Source: Hordeum vulgare subsp. vulgare
Taxonomy: Eukaryota > Streptophyta > Magnoliopsida > Poales > Poaceae
DNA: 64,000 nt
Direction: 5' to 3'
Assembly: GCF_904849725.1 (NCBI RefSeq)
Contig: NC_058518.1
Span: 10,126,147 to 10,190,146, forward strand
Below, piece after piece: positions 11,216-21,893 of the stretch. Position 1 is the first letter of the stretch, and the number at the start of each line of letters is the position of its first letter. A program made the position numbers and the translations under genes. Under the pieces are notes generated by a model. The model made no database searches, was not told where the DNA came from, and saw only the letters and a program-made list of their open reading frames with translations.

Positions 11216-11425
11216 ATACACTCGGAGACTTGACTTTGATCCCGAAATCATACAATGCAGATTCAACAAACATTCAACATGACAAGCACTGGAGGTCTTA
11301 AACCCTCTGCCAAACTCATCTAGTCCGACAGAGGCTCGGGGACTACACCCAGTGGGTGCACTGAGCGTGCCCCCATAGGAAGAGAAATACAAAAATAAAC
11401 ATTCTGCTTGGTCAGGTCCACCAAC
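11216..11425 (+). other. LARD interior tail next to Angela-1
   Basis: Non-repetitive, ending CCACCAAC. The phrase GGGGACTACACCCAGTGGG is typical of grass LARD/gypsy interiors (recalled). CCAAC at 11421-11425 would be the left half of the Angela-1 target duplication; its partner has been deleted. Confidence 0.5.
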
Positions 11426-13255
11426 TGTTGGGAACGTCGCATGGGAAACAAAAATTTTCCTACGCGCACGAAGACCTATCATGGTGATGTCCATCTACGA
11501 GAGGGGATGAGTGATCTACGTACCCTTGTAGACCGTACAGCAGAAGCATTAGAGAACGCGGTTGATGTAGTGGAACGTCCTCACGTCCCTCGATCCGCCC
11601 CGCGAACAATCCCGCGATCAGTCCCACGATCTAGTACCGAACGGACGGCACCTCCGCGTTCAGCACACGTACAACTCGACGATGATCTTGGCCTTCTTGA
11701 TCCAGCAAGAGAGACGGAGAGGTAGAAGAGTTCTCCGGCAGCGTGACGGCGCTCCGGAGGTTGGTGATGACCTTGTCTCAGCAGGGCTCCGCCCGAGCTC
11801 CGCAGAAACGCGATCTAGAGGAAAAACCGTGGAGGTATGTGGTCGGGCTGCCGTGGAAAAGTCGTCTCAAATCAGCCCTGAGACCTCCGTATATATAGGT
11901 GGGAGGGAGGGGGCCTTGCCTTGGGGCTCAAGGAGCCCCAAGGGGGTCGGCCGAGTCCAAGGGGGAGGACTCTCCCCCCCAAACCGAGTTGGACTAGGTT
12001 TGGTGGGAGGGAGTCCCCCTTCCTTCCCACCTCCTCCTTTTTTTTTCTTTCTCTCTTGATTTTCTTCTCCTTGGCGCATAGGGCACTTGTGGGCTGTCCC
12101 ACCAGCCCACTATGGGCTGGTGTGTCTCCCCCAAGGCCTATGGACTTCCCCGGGGTGGGTTGCCCCCCCCCCCCCCCCCCGGTGAACTCCCGGAACCCAT
12201 TCGTCATTCCCGGTACATTCCCGGTAACTCCGAAAACCTTCCGGTAATCAAATGAGGTCATCCTATATATCAATCTTCGTTTCCGGACCATTCCGGAAAC
12301 CCTCGTGACGTCCGTGATCTCATCCGGGACTCCGAACAACATTCGGTAACCAACCATATAACTCAAATACGCATAAAACAACGTCGAACCTTAAGTGTGC
12401 AGACCCTGCGGGTTCGAGAACTATGTAGACATGACCCGAGAGACTCCTCGGTCAATATCCAATAGCGGGACCTGGATGCCCATATTGGATCCTACATATT
12501 CTACGAAGATCTTATCGTTTGAACCTCAGTGCCAAGGATTCGTATAATCCCGTATGTCATTCCCTTTGTCCTTCGGTATGTTACTTGCCCGAGATTCGAT
12601 CGTCAGTATCCGCATACCTATTTCAATCTCGTTTACCGGCAAGTCTCTTTACTCATTCCGTAATACAAGATCCCGCAACTTACTCTAAGTTACACTGCTT
12701 GCAAGGCTTGTGTGTGATGTTGTATTACCGAGTGGGCCCCGAGATACCTCTCCGTCACACGGAGTGACAAATCCCAGTCTTGATCCATACTAACTCAACT
12801 AACACCTTCGGAGATACCTGTAGAGCATCTTTATAGTCACCCAGTTACGTTGCGACGTTTGATACACACAAAGCATTCCTCCGGTGTCAGTGAGTTATAT
12901 GATCTCATGGTCATAGGAATAAATACTTGACACGCAGAAAACAGTAGCAACAAAATGACACGATCAACATGCTACGTCTATTAGTTTGGGTCTAGTCCAT
13001 CACGTGATTCTCCCAATGACGTGATCCAGTTATCAAGCAACAACACCTTGTTCATAATCAGAAGACACTGACTATCATTGACCAACTGGCTAGCCAACTA
13101 GCGGCATGCTAGGGACGGTGTTTTGTCTATGTATCCACACATGTAAATGAGTCTTCATTCAATACAATTATAGCATGGATAATAAACTATTATCTTGATA
13201 CTGGAATTATAATAATAACCATATTTATTATTGCCTCTAGGGCATAATTCCAACA
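11426..13255 (-). repeat. Angela-1 3' LTR (1830 bp)
   Basis: On the minus strand it starts TGTTGGAATTATGCCC (13255) and ends CGTTCCCAACA (11426). A TATA box (TATATATA) lies at about 11890-11897. A run of 18 C at 12163-12180 is longer than in the sister LTR. Confidence 0.95.
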
Positions 13256-13268
13256 GTCTCCCACTTGC
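13256..13268 (-). promoter_or_regulatory. Angela-1 polypurine tract
   Basis: On the minus strand GCAAGTGGGAGAC directly abuts the 3' LTR. This is the plus-strand DNA primer site and is conserved in all five BARE/WIS copies here. Confidence 0.9.
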
Positions 13269-13307
13269 ACTAGAGTCAATAATCCAGCCCTCACATCACC
13301 ATGTGAA

Positions 13308-16300
13308 TTACATTGTAATAAATCTAACACCCATACAGTTCTGGTGTCGATCATGTTTTGGTCGTGGAAGAGGTTTAGTCAGCGGGTCTGCTACATTTAG
13401 ATCCGTGTGCACTTTGCATATATTTACGTCCTCTTCCTCGACGTAGTCGCGGATGAGGTTGAAGCGTCGTTTGATGTGTCTGGTCTTCTTGTGAAACCGT
13501 GGTTCCTTTGCTAAGGCAATGGCACCCGTGTTGTCACAGAACAAGGTTATTGGATCCAGTGCACTTGGCACCACTCCAAGATCCGTCATGAACTGCTTCA
13601 TCCAGACACCCTCCTTAGCCGCCTCCAAGGCAGCCATGTACTCCGCTTCACATGTAGAATCTGCTATGACGCTTTGCTTGGAACTGCACCAGCTTACTGC
13701 ACCCCCATTAAGAATAAATACGTATCCGGTTTGCGATTTAGAGTCGTCCGGATCTGTGTCAAAGCTTGCATCGACGTAACCTTTTACGGCGAGCTCTTCG
13801 TCACCTCCATACACGAGAAACATCTCCTTAGTCCTTTTCAGGTACTTCAGGATATTCTTGACCACTGTCCAGTGATCCACTCCTGGATTACTCTGGAACC
13901 TACCTGCCATACTTATGGCCAGGCTAACACCCGGTCTAGTGGACAGCATCGCATACATGATAGAACCCATGGCTGAAGCATAGGGGACGGAGCGCATATG
14001 CTCTCTATCTTCATCAGTTGCTGGGCACTGAGTCTTACTCAATCTCGTACCTTGTAAAACTGGCAAGAACCCTTTCTTGGACTGTTCCATTTTGAACCTC
14101 TTCAAAACTTTATCAAGGTATGTGCTTTGTGAAAGTCCTATCAGGCGTTTTGATCTATCCCTATAGATCTTAATGCCTAGAATGTAAGCAGCTTCTCCTA
14201 GGTCCTTCATAGAGAAACTTTTATTCAAGTAACCTTTTATGCTCTCCAAAAGCTCTACGTTGTTTCCAATCAGTAATATGTCATCCACATATAATATTAG
14301 AAACGCCACAGAGCTCCCACTCACTTTCTTGTAAATACAGGATTCTCCAACCACTTGTATAAACCCAAATGCTTTGATCACCTCATCAAAGCGTTTGTTC
14401 CAACTCCGAGATGCTTGCACCAGTCCATAAATGGATCGCTGGAGCTTGCACACCTTGTCAGCATTTTTAGGATTGACAAAACCTTCGGGTTGCATCATAT
14501 ACAACTCTTCCTTAAGGAAACCGTTAAGGAACGCCGTTTTGACATCCATCTGCCAGATTTCATAATCGAAAAATGCAGCTATTGCTAACATGATTCTGAC
14601 GGACTTAAGCATCGCTACGGGTGAGAAAGTCTCATCGTAGTCAACTCCTGGAACTTGTGAAAAACCCTTTGCCACAAGTCGAGCTTTATAAACGGTCACA
14701 TTACCGTCAGCGTCCGTCTTCTTCTTAAAGATCCATTTGTTCTGAATAGCCTTGCGGCCCTCAGGTAGTATCTCCAAAGTCCACACTTTGTTCTCATACA
14801 TGGATCCTATCTCGGATTTCATGGCTTCTAGCCATTTGTTGGAATCTGGGCCCACCATTGCTTCTTCATAATTTGCAGGTTCATTGTTGTCTAACAACAT
14901 GATTGATAAGACGGGATTACCGTACCACTCTGGAGCAGCGCGTGATCTCGTCGACCTGCGTGGTTCAACAGAAACTTGAACTAGAGTTTCATGATCATCA
15001 TCATTAACTTCCTCCTCAACCGGCGTCGCAACGACAGAGGTTTCCCCTTGCCCTGCGCCACCATCCAGAGGGATGAGAGGTTCGACAACCTCGTCAAGTT
15101 CTATCTTCCTCCCACTCAATTCTCTCGAGAGAAACTCCTTCTCGAGAAAAGCTCCGTTTTTAGCAACAAACACTTTGCCCTCGGTTTTGAGATAGAAGGT
15201 GTACCCAACTGTCTCTTTTGGGTAACCTATGAAGACGCACTTTTCCGCCTTGGGATCCAGCTTTTCAGGCTGAAGCTTTTTGACATAAGCATCACATCCC
15301 CAAACTTTAAGAAACGACAACTTTGGCCTTTTGCCATACCACAGTTCGTATGGTGTCGTCTCAACGGATTTTGATGGTGCCCTATTTAAAGTGAATGCAG
15401 CTGTTTCTAATGCATAACCCCAAAATGATAACGGCAAATTAGTAAGAGACATCATAGATCGCACCATCTCTAACAAAGTACGATTACGACGTTCGGACAC
15501 ACCATTACGCTGTGGTGTTCCAGGCGGTGTTAACTGCGAAACAATTCCACATTGTCTTAAGTGAGCACCAAACTCGAAACTCAGATATTCACCCCAACGA
15601 TCAGACCGTAGGAACTTGATCTTCTTGTTACGATGATTTTCCACTTCACTCTGAAATTGCTTGAACTTTTCAAATGTTTCAGACTTGTGCTTCATCAAGT
15701 AGACATAACCATATCTACTTAAATCGTCAGTGAAGGTGAGAAAATAACGATATCCGCCGCGTGCCTCTACGCTCATTGGACCACACACATCGGTATGTAT
15801 GATTTCCAACAAGTCACTTGCACGCTCCATTGTTCCGGAGAACGGAGTCTTAGTCATCTTGCCCATGAGGCATGGTTCGCACGTGTCAAGTGAATCAAAG
15901 TCAAGTGACTCCAAAAGTCCATCAGCATGGAGTTTCTTCATGCGCTTTACACCAATATGACCCAAGCGGCAGTGCCATAAAAATATGGCGCTATCATTGT
16001 TTACTCTAACTCTTTTGGTCTCAATGTTATGTATATGCGTATCGCTATCAAGATTCAATATGAACAATCCTCTCACATTCGGTGCATGACAATAAAAGAT
16101 GTTACTCATAGAAATAGAACAACCATTATTCTCAAACTTAAAAGAGTAACCGTCTCGCAATAAACAAGATCCAGATATAATGTTCATGTTCAACGCAGGC
16201 ACTAAATAACAACGATTTAAGTTCATCACTAATCCTGATGGTAGCTGAAGTGACACTGTGCCGACGGCGATTGCATCAACCTTGGAACCATTTCCTACGC

Positions 16301-17288
16301 GCATCGTCACTTCGTCTTTCGCCAGCCTTCGTCTATTCCGCAGTTCCTGCTTCGAGTTGCAAATGTGAGCAACAGAACCGGTATCGAATACCCAGGCACT
16401 ACTACGAGAGCCGGTTAAGTACACATCAATAACATGTATATCAAATATACCTGATTTTTCTTTGCCCGCCTTCTTATCTGCCAGATACTTGGGGCAATTG
16501 CGCTTCCAGTGACCCATACCCTTGCAATAGAAGCACTCTGTTTCAGGCTTAGGTCCAGCCTTGGGTTTCTTCGGCGGATTGGCAACAGGCTTGCCGCTCT
16601 TCTTCGAATTGCCCTTCTTGCCTTTGCCGTTTCTCTTGAAACTAGTGGTCTTGCTCACCATCAACACTTGATGCTCTTTACGGAGTTCAGACTCTGCGAC
16701 TTTCAGCATCGCAAACAACTCGCCGGGAGACTTGTTCATCCCTTGCATGTTGTAGTTCAACACAAAGCCTTTATAGCTTGGCTGCAGTGATTGAAGGATT
16801 CTGTCAGTGATAGCTTCTTGCGGGAGTTCAATCCCCAGCTCAGCTAGACGGTTTGAGTACCCAGACATTTTGAGCACATGTTCACTGACAGACGAGTTTT
16901 CCTCCATCTTGCAAGCATAGAATTTATCGGAGGTCTCATACCTCTCGATCCGGGCGTTCTTCTGAAAGATAAACTCCAACTCCTGGAACATCTCAAATGC
17001 TCCATGACGCTCAAAGCGACGTTGAAGTCCCGGTTCTAAGCCATACAAGACTGCACATTGAACTATTGAGTAGTCCTCCTTACGTGCTAACCAAGCGTTC
17101 TTAACATCCTGATCAGCCGTAGTGGGTGGTTCATCTCCTAGCGCAGCATTAAGGACATAATCCTTCTTCCCAGCTTGTAAGATTAGCTTAAGATTACGAG
17201 CCCAGTCTACAAAGTTGCTTCCATCATCTTTCAACTTAGCTTTCTCTAGGAACGTATTAAAATTTAGGATGACTGTCGCGTGAGCCAT
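13308..17288 (-). CDS. gag-pol: Angela-1 Gag-Pol polyprotein (Ty1/copia)
   Basis: A 1326-residue uninterrupted frame from ATG at 17288 to TAA, the usual single-frame organisation of BARE1. Domains in order are as follows. UBN2-type Gag capsid spans about 50-200. The CCHC knuckle is C252, C255, H260, C265. The aspartic protease motif is D302-T-G. The GAG-pre-integrase zinc region spans about 437-475. The integrase core has D500, D563 and E599 (35 residues between the last two). Reverse transcriptase spans about 830-1070 with D915 and Y1000-V-D-D. RNase H has D1173, E1216 and D1252. Together these make the virus-like particle, copy RNA to DNA and insert it. One oddity is residue 565: it is Trp in RSDRWGEY where Angela-5 and the family have Gly, beside catalytic D563, which may cripple integration. 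A second is TRPG at 1118-1120, where Angela-5 has TRPD. Expression would be from the LTR at 18546-20350. Confidence 0.95.
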   Translation of the reverse strand: MAHATVILNFNTFLEKAKLKDDGSNFVDWARNLKLILQAGKKDYVLNAALGDEPPTTADQDVKNAWLARKEDYSIVQCAVLYGLEPGLQRRFERHGAFEMFQELEFIFQKNARIERYETSDKFYACKMEENSSVSEHVLKMSGYSNRLAELGIELPQEAITDRILQSLQPSYKGFVLNYNMQGMNKSPGELFAMLKVAESELRKEHQVLMVSKTTSFKRNGKGKKGNSKKSGKPVANPPKKPKAGPKPETECFYCKGMGHWKRNCPKYLADKKAGKEKSGIFDIHVIDVYLTGSRSSAWVFDTGSVAHICNSKQELRNRRRLAKDEVTMRVGNGSKVDAIAVGTVSLQLPSGLVMNLNRCYLVPALNMNIISGSCLLRDGYSFKFENNGCSISMSNIFYCHAPNVRGLFILNLDSDTHIHNIETKRVRVNNDSAIFLWHCRLGHIGVKRMKKLHADGLLESLDFDSLDTCEPCLMGKMTKTPFSGTMERASDLLEIIHTDVCGPMSVEARGGYRYFLTFTDDLSRYGYVYLMKHKSETFEKFKQFQSEVENHRNKKIKFLRSDRWGEYLSFEFGAHLRQCGIVSQLTPPGTPQRNGVSERRNRTLLEMVRSMMSLTNLPLSFWGYALETAAFTLNRAPSKSVETTPYELWYGKRPKLSFLKVWGCDAYVKKLQPEKLDPKAEKCVFIGYPKETVGYTFYLKTEGKVFVAKNGAFLEKEFLSRELSGRKIELDEVVEPLIPLDGGAGQGETSVVATPVEEEVNDDDHETLVQVSVEPRRSTRSRAAPEWYGNPVLSIMLLDNNEPANYEEAMVGPDSNKWLEAMKSEIGSMYENKVWTLEILPEGRKAIQNKWIFKKKTDADGNVTVYKARLVAKGFSQVPGVDYDETFSPVAMLKSVRIMLAIAAFFDYEIWQMDVKTAFLNGFLKEELYMMQPEGFVNPKNADKVCKLQRSIYGLVQASRSWNKRFDEVIKAFGFIQVVGESCIYKKVSGSSVAFLILYVDDILLIGNNVELLESIKGYLNKSFSMKDLGEAAYILGIKIYRDRSKRLIGLSQSTYLDKVLKRFKMEQSKKGFLPVLQGTRLSKTQCPATDEDREHMRSVPYASAMGSIMYAMLSTRPGVSLAISMAGRFQSNPGVDHWTVVKNILKYLKRTKEMFLVYGGDEELAVKGYVDASFDTDPDDSKSQTGYVFILNGGAVSWCSSKQSVIADSTCEAEYMAALEAAKEGVWMKQFMTDLGVVPSALDPITLFCDNTGAIALAKEPRFHKKTRHIKRRFNLIRDYVEEEDVNICKVHTDLNVADPLTKPLPRPKHDRHQNCMGVRFITM

Positions 17289-18545
17289 GATCTACAACAC
17301 AAATATATTCAAAGTGGACTTAGACTATGTTCAAGATAATTAGAGTTTAACTTCATAAAATTATATGCTAAACTCCCACTCAAAAAGTACATCTCTCTAG
17401 TCATTTGAGTGGTTCATGATCCACTTATACTATACCAAGTCCGATCATCACGTGAGTTGAGTATAGTTTCAGTGGTAAGCATCCCTATGCTAATCATATC
17501 AACTATATAATTCATGATCGACCTTTCGGTCTCATGTGTTCCGAGGCCATGTCTGCACATGCTAGGCTCGTCAAGCTTAACCCCGAGTGTTCCGCGTGCG
17601 CAACTGTTTTGCACCCGTTGTATGTGAACGTTGAGTCTATCACACCCGATCATCACGTGGTGTCTCGAAATGACGAACTGTAGCAACGGTGCACAGTCGG
17701 GGAGAACACAATTTCGTCTTGATATTTTAGTGAGAGATCACCTCATAATGCTACCGTCGTTCTAAGCAAAATAAGGTGCATAAAAGGATTAACATCACAT
17801 GCAATTCATAAGTGACATGATATGGCCATCATCACGTGCTTCTTGATCTCCATCACCAAAGCACCGGCACGTACTCCTTGTCACCGGCGCCACACCATGA
17901 TCATCCATCAACGTGTTGCCATCGGGGTTGTCGTGCTACTTATGCTATTACTACTAAAGCTACATCCTAGCAAAATAGTAAACGCATCTGCAAGCACAAA
18001 CGTTAGTTTAAAGACAACCCTATGGCTCCTGCCGGTTGCCGTACCATCGACGTGCAAGTCGATATTTCTATTACAACATGATCATCTCATACATCCAATA
18101 TATCACATCACATCGTTGGCCATATCACATCACAATCATACCCTGCAAAAACAAGTTAGACGTCCTCTAATTTTGTTGTTGCATGTTTTACGTGGTGACC
18201 AAGGGTATCTAGTAGGATCGCATCTTACTTACGCAAACACCACAACGGAGATATATGAGTTGTTATTTAACCTCATCCAAGGACCTCCTCGGTCAAATCC
18301 GATTCAACTAAAGTTGGAGAAACCGACACTTGCCAGTCATCTTTGAGCAAAGGGGGTTACTCGTAACGATGAAACCAGTCTCTCGTAAGCGTATGAGTAA
18401 TGTCGGTCCAAGCCGCTTCAATCCAACAATACCGCGGAATCAAGAAAAGACTAAGGAGGGCAGCAAAACGCACATCACCGCCCACAAAAACTTTTGTGTT
18501 CTACTCGAGAAGACATCTACGCATGAACCTAGCTCATGATGCCAC
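17289..18545 (-). other. Angela-1 leader between primer site and gag
   Basis: About 1.25 kb of leader, very similar to 53845-55101 of Angela-5. BARE1-type leaders are long and hold packaging/dimerisation signals, but I cannot point to them here. An antisense open frame (17822-18346 on the plus strand) is also present in Angela-5 but broken in element 4; I take it as chance. Confidence 0.8.
18528..18544 (-). promoter_or_regulatory. Angela-1 primer binding site
   Basis: On the minus strand TGGCATCATGAGCTAGG starts one base after the 5' LTR. It matches the initiator tRNA-Met type used by copia elements, with mismatches. Confidence 0.8.
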
Positions 18546-20350
18546 TGTTGGGAACGTCGCATGGGAAACAAAAAATTTCCTACGCGCACGAAGACCTATC
18601 ATGGTGATGTCCATCTACGAGAGGGGATGAGTGATCTACGTACCCTTGTAGACCGTACAGCAGAAGCGTTAGAGAACGTGGTTGATGTAGTGGAACGTCC
18701 TCATGTCCCTCGATCCGCCCCGCGAACAATCCCGCGATCAGTCCCACGATCTAGTACCGAACGGACGGCACCTCCGTGTTCAGCACACGTACAGCTCGAC
18801 GATGATCTCGGCCTTCTTGATCCAGCAAGAGAGACGGAGAAGTAGAATAGTTCTCTGGCAGCGTGACGGCGCTCCGGAGGTTGGTAATGACCTTGTCTCA
18901 GCAGGGCTCCGCCCGAGCTCCGCAGAAACGCGATCTAGAGGAAAAACCGTGGAGGTATGTGGTCGGGCTGCCGTGGAAAAATCGTCTCAAATCAGCCTTA
19001 AGACCTCCGTATATATAGGTGGGAGGGAGGGGGCCTTACCTTGGGGCTCAAGGAGCCCCAAGGGGGTCGGCCGAGTCCAAGGGGGAGGACTCTCCCCCCC
19101 CCCCCCAAACCGAGTTGGACTAGGTTTGGTGGGAGGGAGTCCCCCTTCCTTCCCACCTCCTCCTTTTTTTTCTTTCTCTCTTGATTTTCTTCTCCTTGGC
19201 GCATAGGGCACTTGTGGGCTGTCCCACCAGCCCACTCAGGGCTGGTGTGTCTCCCCCAAGGCCTATGGGCTTCCCCGGGGTGGGTTGCCCCCCCCCCCCC
19301 CGGTGAACTCCCGGAACCCATTCGTCATTCCCGGTAACTCCGAAAACCTTCCGGTAATCAAATGAGGTCATCCTATATATCAATCTTCGTTTCCGGACCA
19401 TTCCGGAAACCCTCGTGACGTCCGTGATCTCATCCGGGACTCCGAACAACATTCGGTAACCAACCATATAACTCAAATACGCATAAAACAACGTCGAACC
19501 TTAAGTGTGCAGACCCTGCGGGTTCGAGAACTATGTAGACATAACCCGAGAGACTCCTCGGTCAATATCCAATAGCGGGACCTGGATGCCCATATTGGAT
19601 CCTACATATTCTACGAAGATCTTATCGTTTGAACCTCAGTGCCAAGGATTCGTATAATCCCGTATGTCATCCCCTTTGTCCTTCGGTATGTTACTTGCCC
19701 GAGATTCGATCGTCAGTATCCGTATACCTATTTCAACCTCGTTTACTGGCAAGTCTCTTTACTCGTTCCGTAATACAAGATCCCGCAACTTACACTAAGT
19801 TACATTGCTTGCAAGGCTTGTGTGTGATGTTGTATTACTGATTGGGCCCCGAGATACCTCTCCGTCACACGGAGTGACAAATCCCAGTCTTGATCCATAC
19901 TAACTCAACTAACACCTTCGGAGATACCTGTAGAGCATCTTTATAGTCACCCAGTTACGTTGCGACGTTTGATACACACAAAGCATTCCTCCGGTGTCAG
20001 TGAGTTATATGATCTCATGGTCATAGGAATAAATACTTGACACGCAGAAAACAGTAGCAACAAAATGACACGATCAACATGCTACGTCTATTAGTTTGGG
20101 TCTAGTCCATCACGTGATTCTCCCAATGACGTGATCCAGTTATCAAGCAACAACACCTTGTTCATAATCAGAAGACACTGACTATCATTGACCAACTGGC
20201 TAGACAACTAGAGGCATGCTAGGGACGGTGTTTTGTCTATGTATCCACACATGTAAATGAGTCTTCATTCAATACAATTATAGCATGGATAATAAACTAT
20301 TATCTTGATACAGGAATTATAATAATAACCATATTTATTATTGCCTCTAG
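18546..20350 (-). repeat. Angela-1 5' LTR, truncated at its outer end
   Basis: Aligns along its length with 11426-13255. A TATA box is at about 19010-19017 and a C tract is near 19288. It runs to CCTCTAGGG and then lacks the terminal bases that should complete the LTR, being joined instead to the middle of another LTR. Confidence 0.95.
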
Positions 20351-20352
20351 GG
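20350..20352. other. Deletion junction between two LTRs with GGG microhomology
   Basis: GGG belongs both to CTAGGG (end of the Angela-1 LTR, minus strand) and to GGGAGAATGATG (about 241 bp inside a WIS LTR, plus strand; compare 44692-44704). Everything between has been lost. Short shared bases at such joins are typical of end-joining repair. Confidence 0.85.
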
Positions 20353-21878
20353 AGAATGATGTGATGGACAAGACCCAATCCTAAGCATAGCACTAGATCG
20401 TATTGTTCGTATGCTAAAGCTTTTCTAATGTCAAGTGTCTTTTCCTTCGACCGTGAGATTGTGCAACTCCCGGATACCGTAGGAGTGCTTTGGGTGTATC
20501 AAACATCACCACGTAACTGGGTGACTATAAAGGTGCACTAAGGGTACCTCTGCAAGTGTCTGTTGGGTTGGTACGAATCGAGATCGGGATTTGTCACTCC
20601 GTGTGACGGAGAGGTATCTCTAGGCCCACTTGGTAGAACATCATCATGAGCTCAATGTGACTAAGGATCTTGTCATAGGATGATGTGCTACGGAACGAGT
20701 AAAGAGACTTACCGGTAACGAGATTGAACAAGGTATAGGTATACCGACGATCGAATCTCGGGCAAGTTCTATACCGACAGACAAAGGGAATTGTATACGG
20801 GATTGATTGAATCCTTGACATCGTGGTTCATCCCATGAGATCATCGTGGAACATGTAGGAGCCACCATGGGTATCCAGATCCCGCTGATGGTTATTGGTC
20901 GGAGAGTGTTACGGTCATGTCTACATGCCTCCCGAACCCGTAGGGTCTACACACTTAAGGTTCGATGATGCTGGGGTTATAGGGAATTGTTATACGAGTT
21001 TACCGAAGGATGTTCGGAGTCACGGATGAGATCCCGGACGTCACGAGGAGCTCCGGAATGGTCCGGAGGTAAAGATTGATATATAGGATGGGTGGGTTTG
21101 GACGCTGGAAATGTTTCGGGCACCACCGGCAAAGTGCCGGGACCACCGGAAGGGTTCCGGAGGCCCACCGGGAGGTGCCACAAGCCTCGGAGGGCTACGT
21201 GGGCGAAGTGCGGGAGGGAACCCGTCCCTAGGTGGTCTGGTGTGTCCCCCACACCCATCCCATGCGCAACCAAGAGGAAGGGAGGGGAAACCCTAGGCGC
21301 TAGTGGGCCTAAGGCACACCTAGGGGTGCGCAACCCCCTCTCCCTGCCTTGGCCGCCGCACCTCCCATCTAGGGGGCTTCCACACCACCTAGCGTGGGAA
21401 CCCTAGGGGTGGCATGCCCCCCTCCCCTCCTCCTATATATAGAGAGGGTTTTGGGGCTGTTTGGCACACAGTTTTCCCTCTCCCTCGGCGCAGCCCTGCT
21501 CCCCTCCTTCCTCCTCTCCCACGGTGCTTGGCGAAGCCCTGCCGGGAGACCTCGTCTCTCCATCGACACCACGCCTTCGTGCTGCCAGAGATCTTCCCCA
21601 ACCTCTCCCTCCTCCTTGCTGGATCAAGGTGCGGGAGACGTCACCGGGCTGCACATGTGTTGAACACGGAAGTGCCGTGGTTCGGCACTAGATCAGAATC
21701 ACATCGCGATCTGAATCGTCGCGAGTACGACTCCATCATCCGCGTTCTATCAACGCTTCCGCTTAGCGATCATCAAAGGTATGAAGATGCACTCACCCCT
21801 CTCTCGTTGCTGATCTCTTCATAGGAAGATCTGAATATGGCCTAGGAAAATTTTGAATTTGTGCTACGTTACCCAACA
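20352..21878 (+). repeat. WIS-2 5' LTR, lacking its first ~240 bp
   Basis: Aligns with the WIS-2 3' LTR from 44694 to 46218 and ends ACCCAACA. A TATA box (TATATATAG) is at about 21434-21442. The U3 start is missing through the junction at 20350. Confidence 0.95.
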
Positions 21879-21879
21879 G

Positions 21880-21893
21880 TGACATCCGAGCCA
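21880..21893 (+). promoter_or_regulatory. WIS-2 primer binding site (mutated)
   Basis: TGACATCCGAGCC one base after the LTR. WIS-3 has TGGCATCCGAGCC at the same place, so one G has become A. Confidence 0.8.

Larger units (their letters stand above)
7031..11425 (+). mobile_element. LARD-like non-coding gypsy element, 5' part
   Basis: This has an LTR (7031-7611), a primer binding site two bases later, and about 3.8 kb of interior with no gag or pol. The interior is dominated by three tandem-repeat blocks. The motif CACTCGG/CCGAGTG recurs in the LTR and in two of the blocks, tying them to one element. Large, non-coding, GC-rich interiors between gypsy-like LTRs are the mark of LARDs, which depend on another element's proteins. 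The 3' LTR is absent: Angela-1 inserted at 11426 and sequence beyond it was lost at the 20350 junction. Confidence 0.65.
11426..20350 (-). mobile_element. Angela-1, BARE1/Angela-type copia retrotransposon, near full length
   Basis: In element order (minus strand) it has the 5' LTR 20350-18546, primer site 18544-18528, leader, gag-pol 17288-13308, polypurine tract 13268-13256 and 3' LTR 13255-11426. The LTRs are very similar by eye apart from length changes in C tracts and a small indel. The first ~13 bp of the 5' LTR have been removed by the deletion at 20350, so the right target duplication is lost. It is the only copy here with an unbroken polyprotein frame. It sits in the LARD-like element. 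Confidence 0.95.

Noticed and set aside
17822..18346. 174-codon frame antisense to the Angela-1 leader, also at 54568-54044 in Angela-5
   Set aside because: The leaders are close copies, so the open frame is inherited; it is broken in element 4 and has no recognisable domain. A pol-independent antisense gene cannot be excluded but is not supported.
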